A stretch of 64,000 bases of DNA, taken from contig JAUIRK010000794.1 in the NCBI GenBank assembly GCA_030549495.1, positions 1 through 64,000 on the forward strand, written 5' to 3'. The first letter of the stretch is position 1; each line of letters opens with the position of its first letter. Under the pieces are notes generated by a model. The model had not been told where the DNA came from. It saw only the letters and a program-made list of their open reading frames with translations, and searched no databases. The stretch is from Nectonema munidae. Its lineage: Eukaryota > Nematomorpha > Nectonematoida > Nectonematidae. Shown one piece after another: positions 1-11,368 of the stretch. Made by a program: the position numbers and the translations under genes.

Positions 1-131
1 TAGAAAGGTTAACAGTGTTTATAGTGAAATGATAGAATATCATTATTTGAGTCAATAAAATTCATTCTTGGTTGAATGACAAACTTTGAACTAATAAAAA
101 TAACACATCATAGTGCACTTGCAAATGTTAT

Positions 132-416
132 TCAAAAGAGTTCATTAATGAATAAAATAGGAAATAAATGCAGCACAACAAAAAATGTAATTATATATTT
201 TAGAATTCTTGATTCAGGAGTAAGAAAAAGGGACCAAACTTCCCTAGCAATTTCTTCATCTTTTGCTTCCAAATTTGGACCAGAAGGGTGAGAGGAAGTG
301 TTCCTTATGTTAATTGCAGAGGGTCTACCTCTCGGCGTATTTAGTAGTACCCTCAGATTAATATCATGTGATAAACATTTGGCCAAGGAAATGAGATCAG
401 ACTTTGCAATGGTCGC
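132..416 (-). CDS. Candidate coding exon or gene fragment, unrecognised
   Basis: On the minus strand an open frame runs from a possible splice acceptor (AAAAG just upstream of 416) to a stop at 132. The stretch from about 416 to 200 reads like real protein, with balanced composition and segments such as INLRVLLNTPRGRPSA and EEIAREVWSLFLTPESR. The last 25 residues are hydrophobic and may be intron read-through or a membrane tail. I do not recognise the family. Good internal donor-like sites (GAG|GTAGAC near 325) would make the exon shorter. It lies antisense to, and upstream of, the Roquin exons, so it would be a separate gene or a transposon relic. The call rests on protein-like character only. 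Confidence 0.25.
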   Translation of the reverse strand, partial: ATIAKSDLISLAKCLSHDINLRVLLNTPRGRPSAINIRNTSSHPSGPNLEAKDEEIAREVWSLFLTPESRILKYIITFFVVLHLFPILFINELF

Positions 417-420
417 CTTT

Positions 421-1350
421 TAGATCACATAGGATGAAAGCACATGGTAAGGAGAGAAAAATAAGTGTGCAGGCAAACTGTGGGAAGATAAAAATAGAAC
501 TTAACTTGTGAATGTACTGAAAAGAAATAACTTATCTGTGCAAAATTGGTTCAAGGCAGGTCTTTTGAAATTTTTAAGAAAAATAGATGAAAAAGTTTCA
601 ACAAAGCGTAAAAGTAACTATTCCTAATTTTGATTGTTTTTGGTCCCAAATTTATCTTTATAAATAAAAAAAAGAAGTTTGGCTGGAAAGGCCCTGGATG
701 GCTTTTCTCAGTAGTAAAAATGCATGCGAAGGTTAAATGTTATTTTGAAAAACAAAAAATTATCTGGTTATAAAAAAGCGAGACAATTTTTAAAAATTTT
801 TCAAATCATGAGTCTGATATTTTTCCTCCATGATCAGACAGCAGCAATCTCATTCCTCCCGTTATTCAAATAAAATATAATTATTTTGTTTTAAGTTTAC
901 AGTTGTAATGCATTTTTATTTAACTTGATCATTTACTTCAATGCGTCAATGAACTTTTTAATTTCCAATTCTAGCGGTCTCTGGCTGGAAAAGTTTAGCA
1001 AATCAGGGTTTATTAGATTTACCTTATTTTTGCCCACATAATTCTTTTCATCCTTGACTTATATTTTTTGTATGAATTTCAAACCATCGATCTATATATT
1101 CTTTATCCATTGAATTTTATTTACTTTCCCACCTATCTGAACCAAACCCTGCCTCTCTTGATAAGTCTTCTAATAATGATATAATGTGTTAAAATAATTA
1201 ACGTTGTTCTTAAATATTTGTTATTTACTTTTCTGTTTTTTGAGGAAATGTTTGATTTGAAAAATCAACGATTTTAATCTTGAGCGAGCAGCAAGTATGG
1301 TTAAAATTTTTTGGTATAGAGCAATTTTAGTTTAATTATAATCCTCTCTT
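421..1350. other. AT-rich non-coding stretch
   Basis: No open frame with protein-like character, no terminal repeats and no tandem structure are evident. It probably lies in an upstream intron of the Roquin gene, since the next + strand exon (2485) starts in the middle of a domain. Confidence 0.4.
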
Positions 1351-1359
1351 CAGTTAAAA

Positions 1360-1769
1360 CAGGGTTTCTCAACCGGGGTCCACATGAACCCTTAGGGGTT
1401 CATATAATAATTCAGGGGGTCCACCGGCGAAATATTATAAATTGAGGGTCTACAATGATATTTTGGTGGTCCATGAAGAAAACCATCTCATAACGGTTTT
1501 TATTATAAAAAGTTCGCAATAGACTTGTCATCGTAAAAAGAGGTGCTTTACGACCAGCATTAACTTCAATGCAACCAGATATAAAGAATCTCGCTGAGCA
1601 GCATCAACCACAGTGATCTCATTAAATGTCTTTTTTTAATTATAAAAATTGTATTATAATTGAGTTGCATTAGATTTAGATTATTTTTTTTGTCCAATTT
1701 TTATGAAGGGGTCCACTAAGAAAAAAAGTGAAAAGGGGTCCATAAGTAAAAAAAGGTTGATAAACACGG
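1360..1769. mobile_element. Non-autonomous hAT MITE, copy 1, with 8 bp TSD
   Basis: The element begins CAGGGTTTCTCAACC and ends GGTTGATAAACACGG, imperfect terminal inverted repeats of about 15 bp of the type used by hAT elements. It is flanked on both sides by the same 8 bp, AGTTAAAA (1352-1359 and 1770-1777), the target-site length expected of hAT transposase. There is no coding capacity. A second copy of the same family lies at 10080-10517. It presumably sits in a Roquin intron. Confidence 0.8.
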
Positions 1770-2484
1770 AGTTAAAACTAAAAAGAATGTTAAAAACTTA
1801 AAGAATAATAATGCTTCAAAAAATTAAATTATTGTTAATAGTTTATTATATATTTAATAATATTTGAAGGTCGAAAATTTTTATCTTTGCATATAAGTAT
1901 TTGCATATAAGTGTAAACACTTATATTTCAACATTGAACATAATCCTTCAACATACTTGTCTATATTGTAACTGAAAAAATTCTATAGGTGATATTTTAA
2001 ATATATTTTTAAAATGTTGGGATTAATATTTGATAAAAATTGTGGGTAAATAATTTTTCTTTCAACAGAAATTTAAATTCCAATTTTTGGTATGTAAAGC
2101 GAATGGTTTTTTTATTTGTTTGTTTTAATTTTTTTTGGACTTTATGGACCTAAAAACAGAAAAACGTGAAAATCGATTCATAGTTGTCTGAGAAAAATTC
2201 ATTGACTTTTCTTCGTCGTGCTTCTGAATCACGGCGATAAATCGAATTTAATATTGAAAACAGGGATCTACTTGTGTATTCAATCAAGGTAGTATTAAAA
2301 ATAACAATTTATTGGGCTCTTCTTCTTTTCAAAGAGTAATTTTATATAATTTCTTCATATGTTTTTAAATGAGCAATGTTTTTCCCATCATTTAAAAAAA
2401 TAGCCCTCTAAAATTTCTTGCCTACCCCTCGCTTATTTTTTTAATACTCCACTGTATTCTTCCCACATTAATAATTTTTTTCAG

Positions 2485-2663
2485 TTGTCCAAGAAGAAGT
2501 GTTGCAGCTCTTTTGGCTTTGCTTGCAAGATAATTCAGCCGTATCTCGTCAAGATGTCTGCATTTTCGTCTCTCAGCGCTTGTCTCACCTGTATCCAAGT
2601 GTTATTTCAAAAAACACTGTAAATCGCGTCCTTCAAATTTTATACAGGCAGTCGTGCTTCAAT
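2485..2663 (+). CDS. RC3H1: Roquin (RC3H) exon, ROQ domain part 1
   Basis: This internal exon encodes about 59 residues of the ROQ domain, the winged-helix fold with which Roquin binds stem-loops in mRNA 3' UTRs and recruits deadenylases to degrade those mRNAs in the cytoplasm. It follows a strong acceptor (ATTTTTTTCAG) and ends at a phase-0 donor (CAAT|GTATGT). The reading starts VQEEVLQLFWLCLQDNS and ends LQILYRQSCFN. It matches the vertebrate order: QEE, then VxQRL, then SK, then LLYRASCF. Similarity is clear but divergent. By eye, the lysine equivalent to human K220 (after SR) is Gln, the K239 equivalent (SKN) is kept, and the tyrosine of LLYR is kept. Upstream RING and HEPN exons are not seen in this window. 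Both human paralogues RC3H1 and RC3H2 are possible equivalents. Confidence 0.85.
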
Positions 2664-2816
2664 GTATGTCTCTTAGAAGAATACGATTTTTGACTAGCTT
2701 TTAAATATTGTACTCCATCTTTTCACTACAGATTTTAATTATAGTGAATAAACGTATTTTGTATGGCCAAAATTTGTTTGATCTTTTTTATTTATAAATA
2801 TTTTGAATGTTTCAAC

Positions 2817-3790
2817 TATGCTAAATTCAGTGGTGATGTCCATTTTTTTTAATCAAAATCAATAAAACCTGTCAAAAAATTGATTTATATTTGACAGTTC
2901 ATCTCAAAAAAGAACATTTTATCTAAATAATTATATAAAGTTTTTTACACATGTATACCCATTTTCTACTATGCTGAATTCAGTGTTGATGTTAATTTTT
3001 TTTATCAAAATCAATCAAACCTGTCAAAATATTGATTTATATATGACAACTCATTTCATAAAGAAACTTTTTATATAAATAATTATATAAAGACTTTTAC
3101 ACATATATATACCCATTTTCAAGTATGCTGAATTCAGTGGTGATATTCATTTTTTTTATGAAAATCAATCAAACCTGTCAAAAAATTGATTTATATATGA
3201 CAGCTTATCTCAAAAAGAAACTTTTTATCTAAATAATTATATAAAGACTTTTAGACATATATACCCATTTTCAAGTAGGCTGAATTCAGTGGTTATATTC
3301 ATTTTTTATGGAAATCAATTAAACTTGTCAAAAAATTGATTTATATATGACAGCTCATCTCAAAAAGAAACTTTTTATCAAAGTAATTATATAAAGGTTT
3401 TTACACATATATACGTATTTTCAAGCATGCTGAATCAGTGGTAATATTCATTTTTTTATGAAAATCAATCAAACCTATCAAAAAATTGATTTATCTCAAA
3501 AAGAAACATTTTTTCCAAATAATAATTATATAAAGTTTTTACACATATATACCCATTTTCAAGTAGGCTGTGTTTACTGATGATATTCCCCCCTTTTTTT
3601 TTTTTATGAAAATCAGTCAAACCTGACAAAAAATAATTTAAATATGACAGCCCATATCAAAATTATTATAAAATTTTTTTTATACATATATACCCATTTT
3701 CAAGTATGTAGAATTTTATTGGTGATGTTAATTTTTTATGAAATTAATAAAACCTATTAAAAAATTGATTAAACCTGTAAATCAATGTCA
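2817..3790. repeat. Tandem array A, about 7 units of ~150 bp
   Basis: Units start near 2817, 2970, 3124, 3276, 3426, 3564 and 3706, each with a variant of TATGCTGAATTCAGTGGTGA. Spacings are 153, 154, 152, 150, 138 and 142 bp. Most units contain an imperfect inverted repeat CTGTCA...TGACAG around an AT-rich loop, followed by a conserved TTTACACATATATACCCATTTTC segment shared between units in near-identical form. The last unit decays. One inverted unit recurs near 35245-35375 and a diverged one near 39610-39685. Confidence 0.85.
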
Positions 3791-4938
3791 AGTATATAAA
3801 CTTCAAAATACATTCTACTTGCAGTAATTCTCTGGTAATTATTTTCTTAATTTATTTAATAAACTACCTTTAGGTGTTTAATTCACTCAAAATATTTCAT
3901 TTGTCAGTAAATTAGATATCTCAATAGGACCTCAGTCGTTTTGGCTACCAATTCGTTATCGGCTGGTAGTCTCTATGTCATTTCTTCTATATTTTACATT
4001 ATGTAATTTTGTTATTCATTCTATGATTATCCTTTCTTGCTGGCTCTTTTTGAAATTTATTTTCTTCAATGTTTGTCTGAAAAAACTTTTTTAAGGATTT
4101 ATTTTGAACAGATATTTTCCTCACTCAAAGCATTATGATTAAAGAATCTTCTTGATGATCTTAGGCTTTTTTTTTATCAGTATCGTATATTTTATTATCA
4201 AGTGTTATGAAGAGATATTCAGCCTGAATATTTGTTAACCAATCCCAGTTCAAAAGTTTTTCTTCTTTTGAATCATTCGTATTGTTCATTGTTCAATTAC
4301 AAAAAGTTGTCCACCTTCTTCATCTAAAAGATTCTCTCTTTAACGCAAAAGGAAAAAGATGGACACATTCAATTGAAATTAAAAAATATCTTAATCGTGG
4401 CTAAATTTTCACATATTTTCATCTGTGCCATTTTTGATAACTATTACCTATTCTAAATTTCCAGATTTCCTACCCATCTTAGTTAAATGCTAATTGTATT
4501 CCCAGATGATAAACTATAGATTTAAAGATTTTTCATTTGTAAAAGAGGAATTTCTTTTTCACTGTCAATCTTTTTTCAAGCACCCAATATTTGATCATTA
4601 CGCCACTTCCTAGTTCATTAGAACATGGTAGATTTTCCATTTAGTCAAGATAGATATTTTTTATTATTATTTTTTTTGATCACACGTTCTCTTTACAATT
4701 ACTTTCAAGTTGTTTCCTTCTCTCATATTAATCTTAAAAAGATTTTATAATACGTTTTGTTTTTTTTTAAATAATTATTTCATACTCAAGACGATTGAAG
4801 AAAGTTTAATAAGCCAAAATATAAAGAAATTTTTTTTTTGCTGTATAACTAATATACTACGATTTTTTGAATTTTTTTACAGAACTGATTTTCAGGTATA
4901 CATTACTAATTCAATTGCCACTTCTAGCTATTTTTTAA

Positions 4939-6538
4939 CCGTATTAGCCAAAGTGTAGTACAGAAATAAAATAAGCATAGTCGATTTGGTATAAAAACAG
5001 ATATTTTAAGAGATATTTTATTTTTTTGAAAATATTTTTGAAGACAGTATCTAGAAGTAAATCGCAAATCTGATTGAAGCTTTCAGATATTTTAAAACCA
5101 TAAATACCAAAGTTGAGTCCAAAAATGAAACCAGCATCTTCCATTTAGTATAAAAACAGATATTTTATTTAAATTTCAAAAATATTTCCGTAGATATTAG
5201 GCGTAAATCGAACATTTGATTAACACTTTTAGACATTTTAAAACCTCTAAATGCAAAAACTGATTTCAGAAATAAAATTAGCATAGTTGATTTGGTATAA
5301 AAACATATATTTCATGTAAAATTAGAGAGAATATTTTTGGAGATAGTTTTCAGACGTAAACCGCAAAATGATTTACACTGATAGTTATTTTAAAACCTCT
5401 AAATGCAAAAACTGAGTTTAGAAATGAAACCAGCATGATCGATTTGGTATAAAAACATTAAAATTTTTATCAATATTGGAAACAAATTTTATAACTAAAC
5501 GGTAAATTTGATTGATACTTATAGGTATTTTCAAATCCGTAATGCATAAATTGAGTCCATAAATGAACTAGCATGGTTGATTTGGTATAAAAATATATAT
5601 TTCATATAAAATTTAAGATATTTTTGAAAACAGTTTTCAGACTTAAACTACATATTTTATTGATTGATATTTTCAAACCTTAAAATCAAATACTGAGCCC
5701 AGAAATGAAACTAGCATGGTTGATTTGGTATAAAACATATATTTCATCTAAAATTAGGGATAATATTTGTGGAGATAGTTTTCAAACGTAAACCGAGAAA
5801 TTTGATTGACACTGACAGATATTTTAAAACATCTAAACGCCAAAAATGATTTCAGAAATAAAAATAGCATGTTTGATTTGTATAAAAACATATATTTCAT
5901 GTAAAATTAGAGAGAATATTTTTGGAGATAGTTTTTAGAAGTAAACCACAAATTTGATTGATACTGACATATTTTAAGACCTTTAGATGTATAAACTGAG
6001 TTCAGAAATGAAACCAGCATGATCGATTTGGTATAAAAACATATATTTTATGTAAAATTTGAATGATGTTTTTGGAGACAATTTTTAGAAGTAAATCGCA
6101 CATTTGATTAACATTTATAGGTATTTTCAAATCCTAAATGTTAAAAATAAGTCCAGAAATGAAACCAGCACGGCCGATTTAGTATAAAACATATTTTATT
6201 TAAAATTTTGAATGTTTTTAGAGACAATTTTTAGAAGTATCCCCAAATTTGATTAACACATAGGTAATTTCAAATTCTAAATCTTAAAAATGAGTCCAGA
6301 AATGAAACCAGCATGGCCGATTTATTATAAAAACAAATATTTTATGTAAAATTTGAAAGAATATTTTATTAGATATATTTCTGATCAATCAAAATTTTAA
6401 TTGACATTTAGTAAAAAGTAGCCATGATTATTGAAAAAATTAAATATATAAAGTGTTATGCGTTCAAAACTGTATATAATTATAAATTTCAAAGGTTTTA
6501 GTGAAGGGGGGCGTTTTGCGCCCTCTGCACTAATAGGG
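4939..6538. mobile_element. piggyBac-type non-autonomous element filled with B repeats
   Basis: TTAA occurs immediately outside both ends (4935-4938 and 6539-6542). The left end reads CCGTATTAGCC, and the right end read inward on the other strand is CCCTATTAGTG, 8 of the first 9 bases alike. TTAA target duplication with a CC-start terminus is the hallmark of piggyBac. A subterminal GC-rich palindrome (GGGCGTTTTGCGCCC region, about 6509-6523) parallels the palindromes near the ends of the 20 kb piggyBac element. The interior is almost entirely B repeats, with no transposase. Confidence 0.65.
4960..6375. repeat. Tandem array B, about 10 units of ~148 bp
   Basis: The unit marker GATTTGGTATAAAAAC (with variants) recurs near 4982, 5142, 5289, 5437, 5579, 5721, 5869, 6024, 6175 and 6318. 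Each unit also carries a GAAATGAAACCAGCATG segment before the marker and a TTTTAGAAGTAAA segment after it. Units are diverged but collinear. Three more units and the same array tail (AAAGTGTTATG...) occur inside the hAT element at 34611-36372. Confidence 0.85.
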
Positions 6539-7917
6539 TTAAGGATAAACATTGAAAACTTTTCGGTTTTGAATATTTTCATTCACAAGATGCACATGTT
6601 TTAAATCTTCATTAATAATGTATAATTATTCCTTTTCGAAACAATAAATGTTCGCTGAAGAGTAAATTCGCTTAATTTTCAATTTTTTTACGCCTGTATT
6701 ATTCTTAATTTTAAGGCTAATACTTAAGGCTTTGAAGTCAATTTTTGCAATTCTAAGTGACAAATTTAACGATCTTATATTTAAATCATTTTAAAATTTG
6801 TTTCTTTCATTTATAAAAAGTTTAAAAAAGGCTTTTTGAATTGAAATTAGTACTCCCATTTCTGATTAATTTATCGTACGTTTATTTCTTTTGTGATAAT
6901 AATCAATTTAATGCTTTCAAGGAAAAATTAACTTTTAATAAAATAGGATATTTTTCAAACATTAATGCGATAAAAAGCGCCCTGAGAAATAAAATTGTCT
7001 ACCAAAATATTATTAACCAAAATATAGAAGCTTATCTTATGCGATTAAAAGATATGACGTCATAGTGATGGAGCAAACAGTATCGTGCGGTTGGCTCGCA
7101 CTATGTTTGCTGATCGCTGCTGCTGTGAAAGTGTAACAAATATACTACCCTTTATCGCTGTGGTTTCCTCTGCAGGGAAAAATGCTCAATAAGTTAAAAA
7201 TTTTTTGTCTGATATCTGAAATTTTTGTTATTTTAATTAAAAAATTATTAAAATTAGCAATCAGAGATAAGAAATCTCTCCATCAATTTTAAATGTTTTA
7301 CTGTATACACCTTGTAAGTGTATGAACGTTTTACAACCTTTGATAAAGAATACTGTTTATAAAATTAAAAAAATACATTTAACTAACGTGTAAGAATAGC
7401 TAACTAACGAATTAATAAATTAGATATCGTAATTCTTTGTAGAAACAAATTTTATTATGTGATTCTTGTAGATTAAGTCTGTTAGATGCCCTATTTTTTA
7501 GGATAATATTCCTCTTTTACCGAAGGTTAAAATAACTGAATTTCTTAGCATTTAGAAGAATAGCTGCTCTTCATTAAATTATTTTTTATTCCTAAAAAAG
7601 GAATTTGGAAAAATGTGGCTCAAAATAGGATTAATTTATCATTTTTAATGTAAAAATTCCTCCTTTACTTTCATGTATTTTTTATATTACTTATTCCTGT
7701 AAGGTATAAAAGTTTTGTTGATACTTTTTTCTACCCCATATTTGCCCAGGTTAGCTGATGAAAAAATCTTGCACATCTACTAAAGGATAAAGTATATAAC
7801 TGACTAACTAAGCTAAGGGAAATAATGATCATATTGTCATTAAAATAAATTTACTGAAAATAATCGAGTATCGAAAATCACATGAAATTCTTATAAAATG
7901 TCCTATCCTCTCTAAAT

Positions 7918-8105
7918 CAGTAGTTCTCAACGCTTTACTTCATTCCCCACCTTATGAACTTTCCACATTGTTATGGCTTCCATTTATTTAATTTCTAATA
8001 TTGAATTTTTACCTGACCATGTATTCCTTATATGTTTATCATGCAGAGCCTTAACAACCCTCAACAATAGTATCGTTAAGAGTTTTTAGTTAAGAGAAAC
8101 CCGAT
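7918..8105. mobile_element. Possible short hAT MITE
   Basis: The stretch starts CAGTAGTTCTCAACGC and ends near TTAAGAGAAACCCG, resembling the CAGGGGTTCTCAAC-type hAT termini in inverted orientation. No matching 8 bp duplication is visible, so the borders are uncertain. Confidence 0.3.
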
Positions 8106-8410
8106 AATATTTCAACTTTCAGAATATTATTCCTTTCAAAAAGGATTTTGTTAATTGGTTACTTCATCTGGAACTTAAAAAAAATAAAAAATGGTTTTAA
8201 TTGGTGAGCATTAAGATCACATTGAAATTTGTAGCACCTACTTTTATTTCTTATATTTTAAATAGGATATAACTATAAAATTATGAATTTTCAAGCTCTC
8301 CCTCACTGTTTTCAATTCGAAGCAAATTTATCCACTCAACTATATGTTAAATTACCCTACTATTTTAATATCGTATTTTTCATTTTAATCTCACTTTTAA
8401 ATCTTAATAG

Positions 8411-8614
8411 ATTGTGAAGCAAAACAAAGTAGAAGTTTCTCTGATCCAATTAAAAACGAGCATAAATTCCTACAAACAATTTAGGAATTGTCATGATAAG
8501 CACATTATAAATCTCTCTATGTCAAAAAATGTCCACATTTCTCCTACTCGCTGGTCAAAGTTGTTATACGCTGACTACACTCACACCAGTGATATGCAAT
8601 CCATCATTGATAAG
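8411..8614 (+). CDS. RC3H1: Roquin (RC3H) exon, ROQ domain part 2
   Basis: This 204 bp phase-0 exon (68 codons) lies between an AATAG acceptor and an AAG|GTATGT donor. It continues the previous exon without a phase change. The ending WSKLLYADYTHTSDMQSIID matches vertebrate Roquin [20 protein letters not shown] almost position by position; SLIQLK matches SLMQLK and INLSMSKNVHISPTRW matches the region before the conserved W. Near its start, human K259-R260 aligns with KQ, so the R260 equivalent appears lost. Together with 2485-2663 this covers most of the ROQ winged helix. Confidence in the family is high; the alignment near the exon start is by eye. Confidence 0.9.
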
Positions 8615-10079
8615 GTATGTTTGCAATTATTATAACAACCATCTTTAAAAAAAATACTAAGCTATGAAACCTTGAAACATCAAGTTTTATTCAGGCCTAT
8701 TTGTTTTTTGTACAAAGTCAACTTTTTCATTAAGTTGGTATACATGTAATAACGAAAGTATAAGTGAATATGTGGTTTGGTTTTCAATTTATCAAAAAAC
8801 TAAGTTATACCCACCAAGGTTTTTGAAAACGAGTCGTATGTTGTCTTATTCAATGAGTTTTTATATAACTTAAAGGCGACGATTTTTAGTTTATTGGAAC
8901 CAGATGCCCCATTGGGCCTGATAGGGCTAAGAAAAACATTTAATAGTATTTACTAATTTTTTTCTTTACTTTGAATAATAATTACAAAGTTTGAAATTAG
9001 TAAGCTTAATCAACTAAAATGTCTTTTTCTCTAAATTAATCTTATTTTAAAATTTTTATAACCAAAAATATCGTTTTAGCCCTTTATTGAATATTTTTAT
9101 CTGCCTGCCCTATCTCTTGTTTCCCAAGTTTTTACACTATTAATATGTTTTCCCACATTTCTCATTTAATAATACAATTTTATCATTAGAATAAATATAA
9201 GACAGTAGCTCTGTTGCAAGAAGATTCTGCCACTTAGAATATTCATGTTTCGCTGTAAAAATTCCCAAAAACTAATAAAATCTTTTATCCAATTTAGATC
9301 ACAATGCATATGTCAAGTTTTTATTAAATTAGGATTGGACTTGCAGTTATTAACAACGTTACCTTTAAGCCGAATTCAAAGGAAAATAATTGTAATCAAA
9401 AGGCAAAAAATATATATCCGTTTAATCTTATCCTATATAATATGTAAAAATAAAAAATCTAAAAAAAACTATAATTTTTGCTAAAATTTGACCTTATTCT
9501 GGCAAATTTTTGAACGTTTTAAATTTGAAAAATTAAGAAGGTGAAAGTTGAATGTATAGAGAAAAAAAAATACACACTTGCATTATAAAAGTCAACAAGC
9601 ACCTTCATGCATCAAATCAAAAAAAAAACGTAAATAACAATTATATTTTTAAAGTAATGCATAATTCATTAAGATGAGGTTTCGTAAATCGGGGTCACTT
9701 AAAAAAAGGTATGCTCGTATATTAGATTGGTCCAAAAATTTTTTTTAAAAAATCTTCAGATTAGAATCCAGAATTCGATTCCATATCTGTTCCAATTATT
9801 TAAGTTTAAATTTCATGCAAAAAAATATTTTTTAAAGGTTGCATATGACACTTGAAAAAAGGCCTAATGCAATAACAAATGAGCTAAAAAGAAAAAATAT
9901 GTTGTAATTATTTGTGTTTTTATTTATGAAAAAATTAACTGAAACACATAAATATAGAGCGCGTCCTTAGATTGCGGATAGAGGAGTGTCCTATAGTTAT
10001 ATACATTTGATAGCTGCGAATATAATAAATAAGTAGTCGCGGACAATTGAGTTACCTACGCCTTTTTGGTGGGTTAAAA
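8615..10079. other. AT-rich Roquin intron or flank
   Basis: The expected next Roquin exon (a helical segment before the CCCH finger in vertebrates) was sought here and not found. The small open frame at 9245-9484 is lysine- and isoleucine-rich read-through without homology that I recognise. Confidence 0.4.
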
Positions 10080-10517
10080 ATAATAATTCAGGGGGTACAC
10101 AGGCGAAATTTTATAAATTAGGGGTCCACAATGTTATTTTGGTCGTTCATAAAGAAAACCATCTCATAAAGGTTTTTATTATAAAAAGTTCTCAATAGAC
10201 TTGACATCGTAAAAAGAGGTGTTTTACGACTAGTATTAACTTCAATGCAACCAGATATAAAAAACTCGTTGAGTAGCATCAACCACATGGATCTCATTAA
10301 ATGTCTTTCTTTTTTTATTATAAATATTGTTGCATTAGATTTGCTTTCATTTCAATATGAATTCTACGTATATACTATTTTCTTTACCATAACCTCAAAA
10401 ATTTTATTAGTAAAAATATTAAAATAAATATTTTTTTGTCCAATTTTTATGAAGGGGTTTACCAAGAAAAAAAGAAGTAAAAATGGGTTCATGAGTAAAA
10501 AAGGTTGAGAAACCCGG
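10080..10517. mobile_element. Non-autonomous hAT MITE, copy 2 (left end missing)
   Basis: It aligns over its whole length to the MITE at 1360-1769, beginning inside that copy at TAATAATTCAGGGGGT and ending GGTTGAGAAACCCGG. The left terminal repeat is absent. Relative to copy 1 it carries an extra AT-rich segment of roughly 80 bp around 10340-10425. The 60-codon open frame across it is incidental. Confidence 0.7.
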
Positions 10518-10668
10518 ATTTAAATTATCGAACAAGTTCCATTTAGAATGTTTCTAACTTTAATTTCATTTTTTTTTATAACTTTTAATTTTTTTTTGTT
10601 TTTTATCCATGGCCGAATAGTGAATACATATATTTTTTATCTCTTTAATGCTATTTTTATTATAAGAG

Positions 10669-11240
10669 AGTTGATGGAGATTTAAAATAAAGGCGGGGAG
10701 TAGAATTGAAAAGAATTAATCAATTGTGTTATCTAGCCGAAACTTTAGATGTTGTAGGAGCGTAAGCAATTCAATAGGGCTAGTTTGGAAGAAATTAAGT
10801 CTTTAAACAGTATTTTGTGTAGTAATACTTATTCTACAAGTTTAAAGGTCAATTATACATAACTTGTTTTAGGTCTACTTTAGTATGTTGTGGTCAGAGT
10901 TGGGGCTCGAAAAATTCTCATAAATATAGACGCCACTGAGATGAGAATGTTGAGAATAATGTGCTAGGTGATTTAAAATGTAGGGTTAGTAATGAGAAAA
11001 TAAGAAGTGCTTGTCAAGTCAATGAGATAAATAAGGTTATGGAAGATCAAATGTTGAGATGGTTTGGTCATGTAAATAGAAGATCAAAAGATGAGTATAT
11101 TAGAAAAATTTATTAGGAGCAAGCTAAAGGAGAATACAGGAGAAGACACAAAATAATTTTGAAATAGATAGTTGAAAACGATATGAGAAAGAATAGTTTA
11201 AAACTAGGAGAAGAGCAAATAGGGAAATTGGAGACGTAAA
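10669..11240 (+). mobile_element. LINE fragment: end of reverse transcriptase and C-terminal region
   Basis: Broken frames read INQLCYLAETLD (the FKYLG-type segment after the RT palm), then EMRMLRIMC, then EDQMLRWFGHVNRR. This order is typical of the C-terminal end of RT proteins in RTE- or CR1-like LINEs found across invertebrates. Stops interrupt it repeatedly. The fragment at 45256-45560 covers the first motif and aligns at the nucleotide level (GTTAT, GCTAGTTTGG, GTATTTT); that at 54395-54480 covers the second. It is 5' truncated, as expected of LINE copies. Confidence 0.6.
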
Positions 11241-11368
11241 ATAAAGTAAATGATACGTTTTTTTTATATGTATTGGTTAGACCCAAGCTTCCTTTAAAAT
11301 TAGCCGTAAAGTGATTATTATTATTAGTTTTATTATTATTATTTTCTTGACATTTGTAATTTTTTTAG

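Larger units (their letters stand above)
2664..8410 (+). other. RC3H1: Roquin intron carrying repeat arrays A and B
   Basis: A 5.75 kb phase-0 intron has a GTATGT donor and a TTAATAG acceptor. It holds the A tandem array (2817-3790), a TTAA-bounded element filled with the B tandem array (4939-6538) and a weak hAT-like MITE near 7918. The stretches 3791-4934 and 6543-7917 show nothing recognisable beyond AT-rich DNA. Confidence 0.75.

Noticed and set aside
9245-9484. Next Roquin exon after 8614
   Set aside because: No match to the helical segment expected there; Lys/Ile-rich composition typical of intron read-through.
10245-10427. Open frame of 60 codons on + strand
   Set aside because: It lies entirely within the hAT MITE at 10080-10517, is absent from the sister copy and has no protein character.
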